A stretch of DNA of 64,000 nucleotides from Aurifilum marmelostoma (GCA_027559495.1 JAMXSV010000021.1:124001-188000); one strand, 5' to 3'. Positions 9,920-22,690 are shown, counted from the stretch's first letter. Notes: generated by a model from the sequence alone, not told the origin. Made by a program: numbers and translations.

Positions 9920-12900
9920 ATGCAACCCCTAAACCCTTTTCTCGCCGCCTTCTTCAAGAGCCCCGTCCCGTCGCAGTGCAGTCCCGTCCAGCACCACGTC
10001 CTCCTGGTTCCTACCACCGATGTCCTCCTCACCTCGCGTGAGGCCGAGGCCGCCCCTGGCTCCACCATTGCCGAGACCGTTTCCACAGACGATTTCCTCG
10101 CCAGCCATGTTCTGCGCATACCAGACCCGACCAGGCCGGGGGGAGGTGGTGGTGGAGGAGGAGGCGCCAACGGGAATGGGCCGGCGGGCGGAGGCAAGGA
10201 CTCGGTGCCGAACCTGCGCGAGATGAGGGGCAAGGCAAAGCAGTACAATACTATCAACGGGAGGAACGTGGTCATCAAGGACAACGTGGTCTATACGAAC
10301 AAAGGTGGGTTTTCTCCTTCCTACAAGGCTGTCGTGTTGGAGGGTTTAGTGCCCCGAGCTGACGACGGCGCGGTGCCAGGCTTCAAGACGTTGGCCTCTG
10401 CCAACCTCCTCGGGGATGCGATTTGGTACTCAGACACGCTAGAGCCCAGGGGCTGGCTCGTATACTACATCTCGCGGCCGCTGGTGGGATCATGGGAGGA
10501 GATCAAGCTCACTCCGGCAGTGCTCGTCGAGGGGACGAGGAGAGCCGGGGCTCTGCAGCAGAACGGCGCATCACCACAGTCCGAGACCAGTGACTCCTCC
10601 ATGGTCCCCAGGAAGAAGGAGATCAAGAGCTTCCACGACCTGCTCAACCACTTCCCCATCATCGCGAGACAGATGCAGACCGGGCTCGAGAAGCTATTCC
10701 GCGAGTTCACCTTGGTCATAGAGCGTCCATTACCACCGCCTCCGTCAGCGTCACACATTCCAGACCCCACGCCCGAAGGACCCATCACTGCAGCCACGAG
10801 AAACGCCAGGTCGAGCAGCATGTCGCAGATCCAGAAGCCGCCTAATGGCCAGAGGACACAAAAATTCCTGGAACCATTCTACGCCGAAGACGATGAAGAG
10901 GTCTTCCGGGTCTCGCTCGAGACGGCCGTGACAAATGCCATCGATCTCTTCCAGAGTGTCGACAAACAGCAGCTGTCGCTTCTGGGCGCGACGACTGAGC
11001 TGACGGGGCCAGTCGTGGAGCGACTGATCGAGCGCTATGTCACCGAGAACGTACACAATATGCTGTTCCCCAGGCTGGCTGCCCTCAAGAGACCGGAGGA
11101 TCTGGAGCTCGAGGCCAAGATCCGACAGATGGACTTCGTGGATGTCTCGCAGCTGGGCATCTTTATCGAGGGTGGCCACCGAGGAAAGCAGGAGCTCATC
11201 TCCAGGCTGGCGAGAGCCATCGACGAGTTCAAGAAGATTACCAATGCTGGCAGCCCACAGGAGATGATGGACATTCTGCTGTCGACCCTGAAATCATTGA
11301 CGCAGCTCGGAGATGCACCTCCAGTGCCGGACAACCGTCCAGTGACTCCCTCTGCAGAAAAGACGATCCTCACCATCAATGCGGATACGCTGGTATCACT
11401 CCTTCTCTTCGTCGTGATCAGAGCACAGATCAAACACCTGCAGGCACGGTTCCTGTACATGCGGCACTTCATCTTTGTGGAAGACGTCGACAGCGGCGAG
11501 ATGGGATATGCTCTGAGCACGTTCGAGGCTGTGCTCGTCTACCTCGACCGCGACTCGACAGGTCTGCGCAGGGCGAGCCACCGCAATAAAGTCCTCTGGG
11601 ATGCGACGGCGCAAGGCGACCTCGAGGTCTTGCAAAAGATCATGGAACCCAGCGGGAATGCCGTTGACGACGCCGTCAACGAGGAGGAGGAGGCTGCTGC
11701 ACTAGAGTCGGCACGGTCGAGCCGGCGGGCATCCATGAGCAGCAGCAGCCACTGGAGCTTCACAAACGGATCATCCAGGAGATCCTCGACCGTCCTGACG
11801 AGTTCTGAGCGCTTCTCGATGGGGTCCGACCTCAGCCACGTCTTCCCCTTCAACAAGCACGACGACCTGGATGGCACGACTGAATCCGTTTTCCCGCCCC
11901 TGAAGCGAATCAAGAAGGTGGCCATGGACGTGCGGAGCCTATCGAGCGGGTCCGAGATCTCGTTCCACTCCCGATCCGGGAGTATCGGGACCATCGGCAG
12001 CGGTATCGAGGGCGACACATCGATCGAACGCCTATCCCAGACGCAAGACTCGTTTGGCGAGTCGGTCCTCATGATGGCCGTGCAGAACGAACGTCCCGAG
12101 GCTCTGACATATCTGCTCGGCCTCAGATCATATTACCCGCCAGATGTCGTCCTCGAGGACAGCAATAATGAAGAGACGACCCTGTTCAGCGCCGCTGTTC
12201 AGCTTGGAAACGAGAGGCTGATCCGGATCCTGCTGGACTTTATGAACGATGAGCCTTTCATCACAGAAGAGAAGATGAGGTTGTATTTCGCCAAACAGGA
12301 TGTATGGGGCCGCAGCGTGGCTCACTACATGTTCCACGCGCCCTTCCTGATTGTCGACTACGGGAGGATGATGCCTTGGACCCTCCAGGACAAGAACGGG
12401 CAGACGCCGCTGTTCGCGATATGCCGCTCATACGACCACGCGCTGTACCACACGATGGTGCAGCAGGCCCTCGAGCTCGCGACAGAGTGTCAGGGCGACG
12501 GGCAGCCCCTCCACCTTGACGAGCACATCGATGCGAAGGGCAACACCCTCCTCCACATCATCAACGACGCGCAGCTCTGCCTGAGGGTGCTGCAGAAGTG
12601 CGACGCAGACGTGAACGCGGTCAATGACCGCAAGTTCACGCCCTTGATGGTGGCAAGCAAGTATGGGCGCTTTGACGTGGTGCGAGCATTCTTTGGCGAT
12701 GCCCGGGTTGATATCACGGCCAAGGAGCTGCGGGGGCTGACGGCCGTGGACCTCGCCAAAGATGACGATGTCCGGAACAAGATCGACGACCTCGTCCTCT
12801 TTGGTGCGCCCCCAGGCAACGAGTCCCGCACGACGGCGGTCGTCCGGTCCTACTTCGTCGAGGACGCCAGCATCCGCTTCGTGTTGAAGTCCGGCGCGCC

Positions 12901-14284
12901 GGTGGACAAGCACAGCTATGCCGTGACGACGTGCAGGCGGTCGCTGACAGACTTTGAGCACCTCGCGAAGCTCCTGTGCATGGAGAACCCAGCCTCGTGG
13001 ATACCATCCCTGGCGGGCCTGCGGTCGCCGTTCCAGATCCCCGTCAAGCCCAGCAGGGCCGTCCTCAAAGACCTACAGATCAGGATGGACTGGTTCCTGC
13101 GCATCCTGCTGGCCCATCCGACGTTTGCGACTCACGAGATGCTGTGGGAGTTCTTCCTGGTGCCGGACCTACAGCCCGACATGATGGAGCAGCGCACCAA
13201 GCTCAAGGCCGACACGCGCGTGGAGAAGGTCCGCGAGGAGCTGGAACCCCTAGAGGACGTGCGGGAGGTTGAGCAGTTTGTGGACCATGCCCGCGAAAAC
13301 GTGCGCAGCGTCAACCACTCGACAAAGAGCGTTGCGCGGAGGACAAACGTGGTGGGCAACTCTGCGCTGGACCTGTACGACTCCTCGGTGCTCCTCCACC
13401 GTGCTGTGTCCACGCTGCCCTTCCTCCCGCCGGCGCACCTGGCCGCCCTGGAGACCTACGTGCGGGCCCTCTCGCCCACATCAGCCAATCCCTACGCGAC
13501 ATTCCACTCTTCGCAGCTTGCCTTCCAGTCCACCATCGACGCCATCCTGACAGCGCTCACGCGGCCGCCCCGCCTCATCAACCAGATCAATGCCCTGCGC
13601 CGCACCGTGGAGCGCAACTACTCGTCGCTGTCGCGGTCCACGCGATGGCCGCTGGGGCTCCTCGACGACGCCCGGCAGCGGCTCAACGAGGAGCGCGAGG
13701 AGAGGGTGCGCGCCGGGCAGGCTGAGGTGGACAACCTCTCGCGCGAGCTGCGGTACACGCAGCAGACGGTGGCGGCGGAGCTTGCAGGGTGGCAGGACAT
13801 GCACGAGAAGATGGGGCGCAGGGCGATACGCGAGCTCGCGAGGGGCATGGTCGTGGTCGAGAAGATGAGGCTGGAGGGGATGAGGCGGGCCCTGCGGAAG
13901 CTGAAGGGGGAGGGCGGCGAGGGCGGCGCTCAGCCGCCTCCACGACGTGGCAGTGCTGGAGATGGCGGTGATGGGGCCGGCCCAGGACTGTCCAGCCTGA
14001 CCCCGCCGCCTGTTGCGCTGGCCGGGCTCAACATGGCACCGAACCAAGAGGCCGAGGTTGACGCCGACCTCCCTGTGAGGTCAGACGCCACGAGGACGCC
14101 AATACCAAAAGAGATCATGAGGCTGGACGCGGAGGAACCACCGCCACCACCACCACCATCGTCATCGTCATCGTCATCGGGCCAGAGTCCTGCGGGGTCC
14201 TCCAGCCCAGCAGCTCCAGCGCACCGACCACTGTTTGATGACGAGGTCACCGGCGAGGAGGACCAGGGCAGCACTAGCAGGTAA
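9920..14284 (+). CDS. VPS9-domain Rab5-type GEF with ankyrin repeats and a degenerate PX domain
   Basis: The frame is open throughout, but 10305-10379 is best read as a 75-nt intron that keeps the frame (gtgggt...gccag): splicing joins TNKG to FKTLASANLLGDAIWY, the natural continuation. This leaves about 1429 residues. The N-terminus (MQPLNPFLAAFFKS, HHVLLVPTTDVLLTS) is family-typical. The VPS9 domain is at about 290-520, with the core INADTLVSLLLFVVIRAQ and GEMGYALSTFEAVLVYL. A Ser-rich linker follows, then ankyrin repeats at about 690-925 (GNTLLHIINDA, FTPLMVASKYGRFDVV), a PX-like region at about 950-1050 (SYAVTTCRRSLTDFEHLAKLL), a coiled coil (about 1230-1310) and a low-complexity Pro/Ser tail. 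VPS9 domains activate Rab5/Vps21 GTPases on endosomes; ankyrin and PX parts would bring in partners or phosphoinositides. Confidence 0.92.
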   Translation: MQPLNPFLAAFFKSPVPSQCSPVQHHVLLVPTTDVLLTSREAEAAPGSTIAETVSTDDFLASHVLRIPDPTRPGGGGGGGGGANGNGPAGGGKDSVPNLREMRGKAKQYNTINGRNVVIKDNVVYTNKGGFSPSYKAVVLEGLVPRADDGAVPGFKTLASANLLGDAIWYSDTLEPRGWLVYYISRPLVGSWEEIKLTPAVLVEGTRRAGALQQNGASPQSETSDSSMVPRKKEIKSFHDLLNHFPIIARQMQTGLEKLFREFTLVIERPLPPPPSASHIPDPTPEGPITAATRNARSSSMSQIQKPPNGQRTQKFLEPFYAEDDEEVFRVSLETAVTNAIDLFQSVDKQQLSLLGATTELTGPVVERLIERYVTENVHNMLFPRLAALKRPEDLELEAKIRQMDFVDVSQLGIFIEGGHRGKQELISRLARAIDEFKKITNAGSPQEMMDILLSTLKSLTQLGDAPPVPDNRPVTPSAEKTILTINADTLVSLLLFVVIRAQIKHLQARFLYMRHFIFVEDVDSGEMGYALSTFEAVLVYLDRDSTGLRRASHRNKVLWDATAQGDLEVLQKIMEPSGNAVDDAVNEEEEAAALESARSSRRASMSSSSHWSFTNGSSRRSSTVLTSSERFSMGSDLSHVFPFNKHDDLDGTTESVFPPLKRIKKVAMDVRSLSSGSEISFHSRSGSIGTIGSGIEGDTSIERLSQTQDSFGESVLMMAVQNERPEALTYLLGLRSYYPPDVVLEDSNNEETTLFSAAVQLGNERLIRILLDFMNDEPFITEEKMRLYFAKQDVWGRSVAHYMFHAPFLIVDYGRMMPWTLQDKNGQTPLFAICRSYDHALYHTMVQQALELATECQGDGQPLHLDEHIDAKGNTLLHIINDAQLCLRVLQKCDADVNAVNDRKFTPLMVASKYGRFDVVRAFFGDARVDITAKELRGLTAVDLAKDDDVRNKIDDLVLFGAPPGNESRTTAVVRSYFVEDASIRFVLKSGAPVDKHSYAVTTCRRSLTDFEHLAKLLCMENPASWIPSLAGLRSPFQIPVKPSRAVLKDLQIRMDWFLRILLAHPTFATHEMLWEFFLVPDLQPDMMEQRTKLKADTRVEKVREELEPLEDVREVEQFVDHARENVRSVNHSTKSVARRTNVVGNSALDLYDSSVLLHRAVSTLPFLPPAHLAALETYVRALSPTSANPYATFHSSQLAFQSTIDAILTALTRPPRLINQINALRRTVERNYSSLSRSTRWPLGLLDDARQRLNEEREERVRAGQAEVDNLSRELRYTQQTVAAELAGWQDMHEKMGRRAIRELARGMVVVEKMRLEGMRRALRKLKGEGGEGGAQPPPRRGSAGDGGDGAGPGLSSLTPPPVALAGLNMAPNQEAEVDADLPVRSDATRTPIPKEIMRLDAEEPPPPPPPSSSSSSSGQSPAGSSSPAAPAHRPLFDDEVTGEEDQGSTSR

Positions 14285-17200
14285 AGGTGCCCGCCCAACA
14301 CGGCATAGCTGTCAACCGGGGACCATGTCTACGATTTCACACGACACACGTGGCCGGAGGATGGGTCTGGCACAGAGCAGGTAGATGGGATGTGGGGGGG
14401 GGGGGGGGGACCGGGGCGTTGCTGGGCGGACGATGACGACGACTACGAGAGATGGGGCGCATGGCGGTACAAGCGATGATAGAGTAGAGCGAGGGAGGAA
14501 GATGCCCTCGGCAAAAGTGCATGTAGATTCGCAGGTGTTTGTTGATACTCTGGCCAATGGATACCCTTATTCTTTTCGTCGACCTCATCTCTCAACCTCA
14601 AAACCTCGTATACGAGAGAGCGACACCGCCTTCGTGGCTACCTAGCTGCCTGCCTGCCTGCCTACCTAGGTGACCTGCTCATAGAGTGAGCACACAGGGA
14701 CGCCGCCCGACCGACAAGGTGAAGGGACGAGGCCACCAAGCGACAAAGGAGCCCGAAGGAAGGGGAACAGTTGCAATCTAGGATGGATGGCATGTGAGAA
14801 CAGAGAGAGAGAGAGAGAGAGACGGGGGGCGGGGCCATCAAGATCGAGTGGATGAGATGGCTTCACGATCCGACTTCAGATGACGACTTCGATCCAGACC
14901 CCAAATCGGAAGGGGATGGGACGATGATGGGGTGGGTTGTGGTGTGTGCTCGATCGGGTGTGGACGGACCATATGCACCACACATCAAGGTCTGTCTGTG
15001 TGCTGCTGCTGCTGCTGCTACTGCTACTACATGTCACTTGGTGTGTGTATGGCATGACCTGTCTGGTACCTCGTCATCATCACCACCACCACCACCATCA
15101 TCACCAAGTCCGAACAAGGGAAAAAGGAAAAGGACAAAAAAACTCAAATGGCCAACTGGTGGCCTTACCTTCTGGCCCCGTTCGAGCCACCTGAAACATT
15201 ACCGATCAAGGACCCACCCGAGGCTCTTTCTTGTCCCCCCCCCCCCTTCCAAGAGGAAGAAAGACAAACCAACGATGAAAAGGAGGAGCTGTGTGTACTA
15301 GTAAGCAAGCTATACTTTTCCCGCAAGCATGGGATGTCCCTTTTTCCCCCTTCTCTCTTCCACCGGGATCAGGACAGAGAAAGGAAAAAGCCCTCAATGG
15401 GGGAATTTTTCTCTTCCAAGGCTCTTCCTTCCCCTCCTCTTGCATTCTAGAACTTTTCCGTTGTCGGGGGGTGGGGGGGGGATATGGGTTCGAGCATGGG
15501 TAGGGCGAGATTGCAAAAGAGCGGTGTTGCCCTTGTCTGCTGGGGTCAAGAACCCTTTACCATGTTTCTGATCCCAGGACGGAGTTGCAGTAGTTTGCTC
15601 TGTAGTGTGAGTGGCAAAGGGGGGGGGGGGGGGAAGACCGAGCGATGGAGGGAAAAACCCACTTCGACTGCAGAAGAAGGTGATGGAATTGTTCTTTGTT
15701 TCCTGTCTGTGGTCATACGATATTCTTTTTTTTTTTGTTTTCCACCCATGGTTGAATAGCATGAACGGAGAAGGCGAATCTTAGGGGGGAAGACGGGAGA
15801 AGAAAAAAAAAAGGGGGGGGGGGGGGGTTTGTGGAGGAACTGAATCGGGCACACTTCGATCTCTCACCCACCAGAACCAGAGTTTCTACTTTGTCTTCTC
15901 TCCTTTTTTTTCTGATGTATCTATCCTCCACCGAGGGACAGAAGAAGAAGACGAGAATGAATATGATGCATGCATGAAAAAAAAGCTGCAGAACCTCACC
16001 GCCGGTCAGGGCGACAGAGGATCCGGGCGCCGCCACCCCAAAGAAGATTGGCGATGGAACATGACAGGCGGCGGGTCCTCCTTTTCCTCTTTCTCTCTCT
16101 CGAAAATCTTCGATCGGAAAAACCCGATCCTTTCCTCCCCCCGAGGCGTCGGGTTTCTCTTGTTCTCTTGCACACAAATCACAACCCCCCTCCCCACTCT
16201 TTGTTTCAGGTTTTTCTGGTGAATTGTTTCATCTTTGTTCGGGTTGCTTGTGACTCATTGGTCATCTATCGGGATTTGGTTGAGGTGGGGTGCGAGGGCC
16301 GGGGGGGGGGTTGCTTTTCTGTTGGCGGTGAGCTGTCGGATGTCCTTGGACCTGGTTGCATGGTGGTCAGTAGCTCGTATGTACGTACTATGTTAGTTAC
16401 AGTCATGTATGTACTGTGATGGTGACTATAATGAAAGAGGAAAAGAGAGAAAAGAAAGAAAGAAAAAAAAAAAGTGGACTATAGCAACGTTCCCTCTTTT
16501 TTTTTCCCCGCAAGGGAAAAGAATCGAGCGAGGATGCCGCAGTAGCCTCGGGCGGATATACAAGTAACAAAGACGAGAGATACGAATCGAGTATGTCACA
16601 GTATGTATGTATGATGATGATGATGATGAGAGCTGTCAGATGTGTTGTCCATCCATCCATCCGTCTGCAGAGTGGGCAGAGGAGATGGAGGCGAAAGAAG
16701 AAAAAAAAAAGACGATGGCTGGGAGGAGGGCAAAAAGGCCCCATCTCACACAACGCATAGACCAAGAAGAACACACCCACACTAGATGAATTGTACATAG
16801 ACATGGCATGGCACTCAGCACGAAAAACAAGATGCAGATCAAAGAAAGTTGTAAGAGTCATAATCGGAAACAAGCCACTATGCAAGGTGCCGGGGGGGGG
16901 GTTGGATGATGCGAGCTGCTGCAACCCTCCGTCCCGCTCTCTCTTCTCAACAACAACACCAACGCCGAAAATGTAGTATTGTACACGCCGGGACACGACG
17001 TTCAACGTTCGCGGTCGGTCACCCGTGGGACGCGACCTTGTAGTCAGACTTCTCTGGCGTGATTTTTGTCGACCAATGACGGTCGAGGATCCGGGGGCGC
17101 GGCCAACCAGGTTCGCGCCGTGTGGGAGGTCTGTGACTGAGCATCTTGGTTGAAGAGGGGTCGAGGGGGGAGGGATTTTGGGGCTTTTTGTTCTCCACTT

Positions 17201-19806
17201 TTTGTTTTGTTTCTCTCGGCTTCCCGCGCCCCCCCCCCCCTCATGGGACTTTGCAAGTGTGCCATCTCTCTTTGGGGATCTCTTTTCCCTTCTCTCTCTC
17301 TCTCTCTCTCACACACTCTCTCTCCTCTCTTCCCAGGAACTTAGATCGACCCCATCCGGGAAAGATTGACAGGCGGGGTCATGTTTCTCTGGTCAGGTAG
17401 TATTCGGGGGCTCGAGAGTGGTCTTGTGGCCGGGGGTGGTTGCTTAAGTGGCACGGGTGTTAATAATATTTTGGGGGTTTTATGATTGCACCATCGTAGA
17501 GACCAGGCCCTCTTCTCGAGTCTGATTTGTGCAGAGACGGCGGCTGATGGGCGATATTGGAGGTCTGTTAATATAATGCTATCAGGTCCAGAACTGAGGC
17601 TGTGCAAGGGCCCTGGGGGGGGGGGGCAAAAAAGGTAAACGGACAGGCAGAAGATGAGGATCAGAGAGACAGAGAGAGGCATCCGATTTGTCCTCGGTCG
17701 TTGTTGTAGCATGTATCGTTGCACCGTTGAGTACTATTCGTTAGACTCCCCGGGGGAGAGGGGGGCGGGACCTCTGGAGAGGACGAACAGGTGTGGTCTC
17801 ACAAGCCACCCTCACCACCAGCACTCTGATCCAACAGCCGCCCACCAAGGCCCGTCCAATAAGACGGCGTAGAGGCCATCCGCCGAACAAGAGACATCAA
17901 GACCAAAAAGCCACCGTTTTAAAATTAACGTGCTCACTTGTTGGTTTCTTTCTTTGGGATGCACAGCCGCGTTCCTCGGATGGCCTACACGCCGCGCGCT
18001 TGTGATTGATCGACTTGGTTACTTACAAGTATCTCGCTAAAGGGCCGCTGCAACCTTGAGGTCCTCTTTATGGTGGTGGTGTCAGGTTGTTTTTGGCTCA
18101 GCTGCTAAGACGCGGGAAGAGATTGTTCCTGTCTGTCTGTCTCTGATTGATCTTAAGCGCCAGGCCGCCTACGGGGGGGGGGGGGCCAGGGAGAGCAGAG
18201 TAGTAGAGAGAGGGTGAGTGGGTGGGAAATAGCCGCCCGCTTATAGGGCCTTGACCACTAAATCTTACCACCACTACAGTACTACGCCCACCACCGCCCA
18301 CCAACTGCGGCCCGAACTCAGACTCGACAGCCGCAGTCGCACACACCCTCCCGTCTGCCGCGCGTGCATAAGGCCATCTGTCTTGGGGCCAGAGATTGGA
18401 CAGATGCTCACTGCACGGCTGTGTGCTTGTGCTGTTTCAAGCGCGATCTCGTCTGCAGATGCAAGCAGCACATGGCAAGAGTTCAGACGGTGGGATTGGC
18501 GTATTACTGCGGATGGATGCGATTTGGTTATGCACCATGCTGGCTTCTTCTGGACGGGCTTGCACACAGAGTGTGCACTGAGCTGGCCGGGGGAATCAGA
18601 GCATACATACTCTGGTACCTGCTACTGCACTGTACTATACTACTTGACTGGCTGACCATACAGAGTGGTATTTGATTGGTCCGTCCCGGGCCGGCCTGAT
18701 CTGTTACGGCTGATCAGAAGTCCTCAACCGCCCGCCCTGTGGTCGGGGAACCGGGCCAGTGTCAGGATGCTAAGCCTCACTTTTTTTTGTCTGTGTGTCT
18801 CTCTCTCTCTCTCTTTCTCTCCCTAGCTGTCTCCGGGTCCCGTGCTACTTTCAGGATACTTTGGGCCCCCAGCACAACCAGGCCCCAGACTGATGTCACG
18901 CCTCGGTCTCGGAGAAGGACAGACTGGCCCGGAACAAGGTTGGGATGGACCCAGCATCTATGCGCTGGCAATTCGGACCCCCATCACATGCTCATCTTGC
19001 TTGCTGGGTGACCCGACAATGATCAGGATTAATGCCGGCGGTGGGGTTCTCTCTTGTTATCTCCAGTCACTCAGCGTCTGCCAGCTGTCCAAGACCAGGG
19101 CCCAGGGAGAGGGGGAGAGGGGGCTTCCTTCAGAAGGCGATCACGAGGGGTTTCGGGGCCTGTTAGTGAGTTTACGGTGCGCTGTAGTGGGTTGGGCAGT
19201 CATACAGCACAGCAGCAGCAGCAGCAGCAGCACCAGCACCAGCAGCAGGCCCTAGCCCAGCCCAGCCCCCCCACAGCAGCAACAGCAGCAGCAAATAGGG
19301 CACGCACACACACACATGCAAAGTTGCTGCAGCACCAAGGATTTCTAGGCCTGTTCAGAAGACCCGGAGACGACCGGAAGCTGCCCGACTCCGTATAGTA
19401 CTGCCAACAAAGCAAAAAAGACGACGACAAACAAAAAAAAAAAAAAAAAAAAAAGAGGACAAGGGTTTGTGGGGTCGAGCTCGTCAGAGGTTCCTGTCTG
19501 GTGACCCCCCCTTTGATCATCATCTCCCTCGAGGTCTGACGTGTCACTGTCGAGAGCCGAACACGACTGCAGGTTTTACGGTCAGTCTGTCAGTCTGTAT
19601 GTATCTATGTATGTATGTACACACGTGCGTGTACCATGACTGATCAGAAACCACCCGTCTCATACACGCCCGCCCGCGTTCCCTGCTGGGTCGGGTTCGG
19701 AGAGGCGAGACGCGTCCGGCATAGGTGGCTGCCCAACCGTAACGTGTCGTCTGTGGTGAGTAGTGCTTGCAGCTGCAGCCTGCATATGCGGCTTTAATCC
19801 CGCATC

Positions 19807-19808
<2 letters not shown>

Positions 19809-19858
<50 letters not shown>
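19809..19858. repeat. (GT)25 microsatellite
   Basis: Fifty uninterrupted bases of GT repeat, followed by short imperfect TG units to about 19880. It is the longest dinucleotide repeat in the window and lies in gene-free DNA. Confidence 0.97.
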
Positions 19859-19865
<7 letters not shown>

Positions 19866-20282
19866 TGTCCTGATGGTGTGTGTATCAGGTGAGGCATAGG
19901 GACGGGGAGTGTGGGGGGGGGGGTTGGTGAGGAGTGGGTGGAGGAGAGAGACCAAGATCGTCATCGTCATTATTGTCATTATCAATTGTCATCTTGCAGG
20001 CCGCAGTAAAACCTTGGGTCCGTCATCTTCAGCTTGTTCCTTTCACATGGTCTTGTTTACTCTTCTGTACTAGACGGAAGAATACCGGTGGAGGTGGTAG
20101 TGGGCTGGAACGAGAACACCAAGAGGGGGGAACAAGGACGAGGACGAGGACGAGGACCCGGACCCGGACCCAACGCTAGACCCGACATCCCATCACACCA
20201 GTCATGCACACAAAGGAGATGTTGGTCTCTTTACTTCCACAGCGTTCGTTGTGAGCAGATCGGGGTCGTCAGACTGACAGAG

Positions 20283-20290
<8 letters not shown>

Positions 20291-20330
<40 letters not shown>
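20291..20330. repeat. (GA)20 microsatellite
   Basis: Forty bases of perfect GA repeat. About 130 bp upstream is a compound GAGGAC/GGACCC hexamer repeat (about 20134-20171). Confidence 0.97.
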
Positions 20331-20334
<4 letters not shown>

Positions 20335-22150
20335 GCATATGAGTCAAGAGAGACGCCAATGCATCATCCTGGTATCCCAATCCACAATACAAGCCTGAAC
20401 CAAGACCCCCCCCACACAGACGAGCTGGCCACTCACAGCCCGAATGCTTAATCGAGTATACTATGTACCTCAACTCCCAGTCTGTTAGTCTCATGTTGTC
20501 CTCCTCATGGGCCTACTGGCGGTCAACGTTCCCCCCCCGTCTCTCCACTTTTTGCTCATCATCACCCCAAACCCAGACACGAGAGAGAACGAGAGAGAGA
20601 CACATAGCTCTTACCAGGCTTTTTTTTTCTTTCTCTCTCTCTCATCGTTCTTCCATGTCCAGCTTGGAACTTGTGGGACCAACCCAACCCCCCTTTCCCA
20701 TCCGGAAGGCCTTCCTCTCTTCTCTTGTCCTGTCTTGGCCTGCAGCAGTAGTGCATACTAGCAGCAGCTTGCCTGGCATGCCCCCCCCCCGGGTTGGGAC
20801 CACGAACCACACACGCATGCATGCCCATCGCATCGCGTATCGCGTCTGTCCTCCACCTTGCCTCCTCGCCTCGCATGAAATATTTCCTCTAGACATACCA
20901 GTAGTAGAGGCTCCATCGACATGCGTCTTGGAGATTGGTCTCATGAGGTCCAGCCTTGGAAAGTGGCCCCATCAGGGTCATGTAGATACGGACAAAGTCT
21001 GTACTAATCTATGTACCTCTTTTTTTTCCTTTCTCTCTCTCTCTCTCTCTCCCCTTCTATCGGGTAGCAAAGCAGTAGCAGCAGTAACAGCAGCTCCTCT
21101 CTCCGCCCCCCCCCCGGTCAGTCCCTCCCCGGCCAGCTGCAGGACAGGAACATCTCAACAAAACCTGGTTCCTCCGAGTTACATCCGCGACAGACCGCCG
21201 GACTGTGCGAAATCAAGTACCCTCGTGGTTTCTTCTGTCTTTATGCTCCCTATAGGTTTTTTTTTTTTTTTTCTCTGATTAATTTTACTCTTCTCCTCAC
21301 ACCCTTGCATCTGCAGGTCTCGTGGTGGCCGTGCTTGAACAGACCGGGCGGGAAGAAGCACGAGATACCTCACACATTCACCCGCCCAAATAGACGACCC
21401 TAATGTCAAATGTCAAGTGCTAGAATAGAACCCAGCGGCAGAGAGACTAAACAGGTCACCTTTTCTCTTTGTTCAGCGCGTTTCAGGCATGGCTGCCGGT
21501 TTGCGCAGCCGCGCTGTCCAATCCTCGAACCCTGTTCCCGAACTTTGGGGGGAGGGGGGGAGGAGAGTTGGCTTGGGGTCTCTTTTGTCTCTCTTTCTGG
21601 GCCGTCTTGTATTCTCTCTCTCTCTCTCTCTCTCTTTCAGCTACTCTGCTGAATCATCTCCCTGTCAACATGTCTTTTCTGTCTCTCTCTTTCTCTTTCA
21701 GGTAGTGCCAAGGGTTGACCTGGCCGCGTACAGCCCAATTCACCCAGCCCAGCCTCGTAAAGAAAGTACCAAAAAAGAGGGGAACAAGAGAAGAGAGAGG
21801 TAGAGAGGTAACTATGTATCTCGAGCTAGTCCCATGGCCTGTATGGTACCTTGAACTGGGCACGAACTACTGGGTAGACTAGGGAGAAGGATATCCACTC
21901 CCGTCCGTCCATCCTGGTGCTCCTCCTCCTCCTCCTCCTCCTCCTCTTCCTCGTCCTAAGTACCACGGCTTACACGCCCACGCCCCGTGGACCCGGGCCT
22001 GATGGGGCGCGTCTACCATAGTACAACCAAAAAAAATCGCGGGTACCCTTGTCCTGTTTTTTTCTTTTCCTTTTTTCTGGAGACCACAAGCTGCGGTCGT
22101 CGGCTTAGGCTTCCCGGGGCACACCCACACATAGCGAGAGAGAGTGTGTG

Positions 22151-22176
22151 TGCATGCATGCATGCATGCATGCATG
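22151..22176. repeat. (TGCA)6 tetranucleotide repeat
   Basis: Self-complementary TGCA units repeated six times plus a partial unit. The strand is able to form a cruciform. Confidence 0.95.
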
Positions 22177-22690
22177 GCCCTCCATCCAGGCCTGATTATA
22201 ACCGCCATATCGACCGCTCCATCCGTCCTGACCTGTGAACGAGGATTTAAACATGAGCAGCCTCCCCCCTCCTCGGACCCCCCCCTTCTCCTGCCTGTCC
22301 TCCTGCTCTCTTGTGTCCTTTTCTTTATATTATTGCAATCACGATTATTCTTGTTTTGGTCTTCTTTTTTATTCCTCTCTATTCTTCAATTCTCTCCCAT
22401 CTCCATTCCCCCTTTTCTACTCTTTGACCCTGTCATCCTCCTCACAGACAAACTACAATTTATTGTGTTGTCAAGATAGACAGTGGGCTTCAAGAAAGGC
22501 TGGGCCGTTTGATACGAGACCTTTTTTACACACACACACACACACACACACCCATCATCATCCTTCGGAGCAGGACTCCTGTCAGATTCGCCTGTCAAAC
22601 AAGACCACAAGAACAAGAGCGTCATCTCTTTATAATTCCCAGTTGGATATAATCCTGCTGCGTTCTTCGTAGCCCAGCAGAACAGACAAG

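Larger units (their letters stand above)
14285..22690. other. 8.4-kb gene-free, microsatellite- and homopolymer-rich region
   Basis: No open frame here has family resemblance; the longest (20463-21278 +) translates CT tracts into low-complexity residues. Content includes G16 (14394-14409), G15 (15619-15633), A10 followed by G15 (15803-15827), A22 (19433-19454), (GT)25, (GA)20, (TGCA)6, (AC)12, CAG/CTG runs near 19205-19290 and many CT tracts from 20640 to 22450. The right part, increasingly CT-rich with small A/T tracts, probably holds the promoter and a long 5' leader of the gene at 22691. A non-coding RNA cannot be excluded. Confidence 0.6.

Noticed and set aside
20463..21278. 271-residue plus-strand frame
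   Set aside because: It is built largely from translated CT tracts, a T17 run and Ser/Leu low complexity; no domain is visible.
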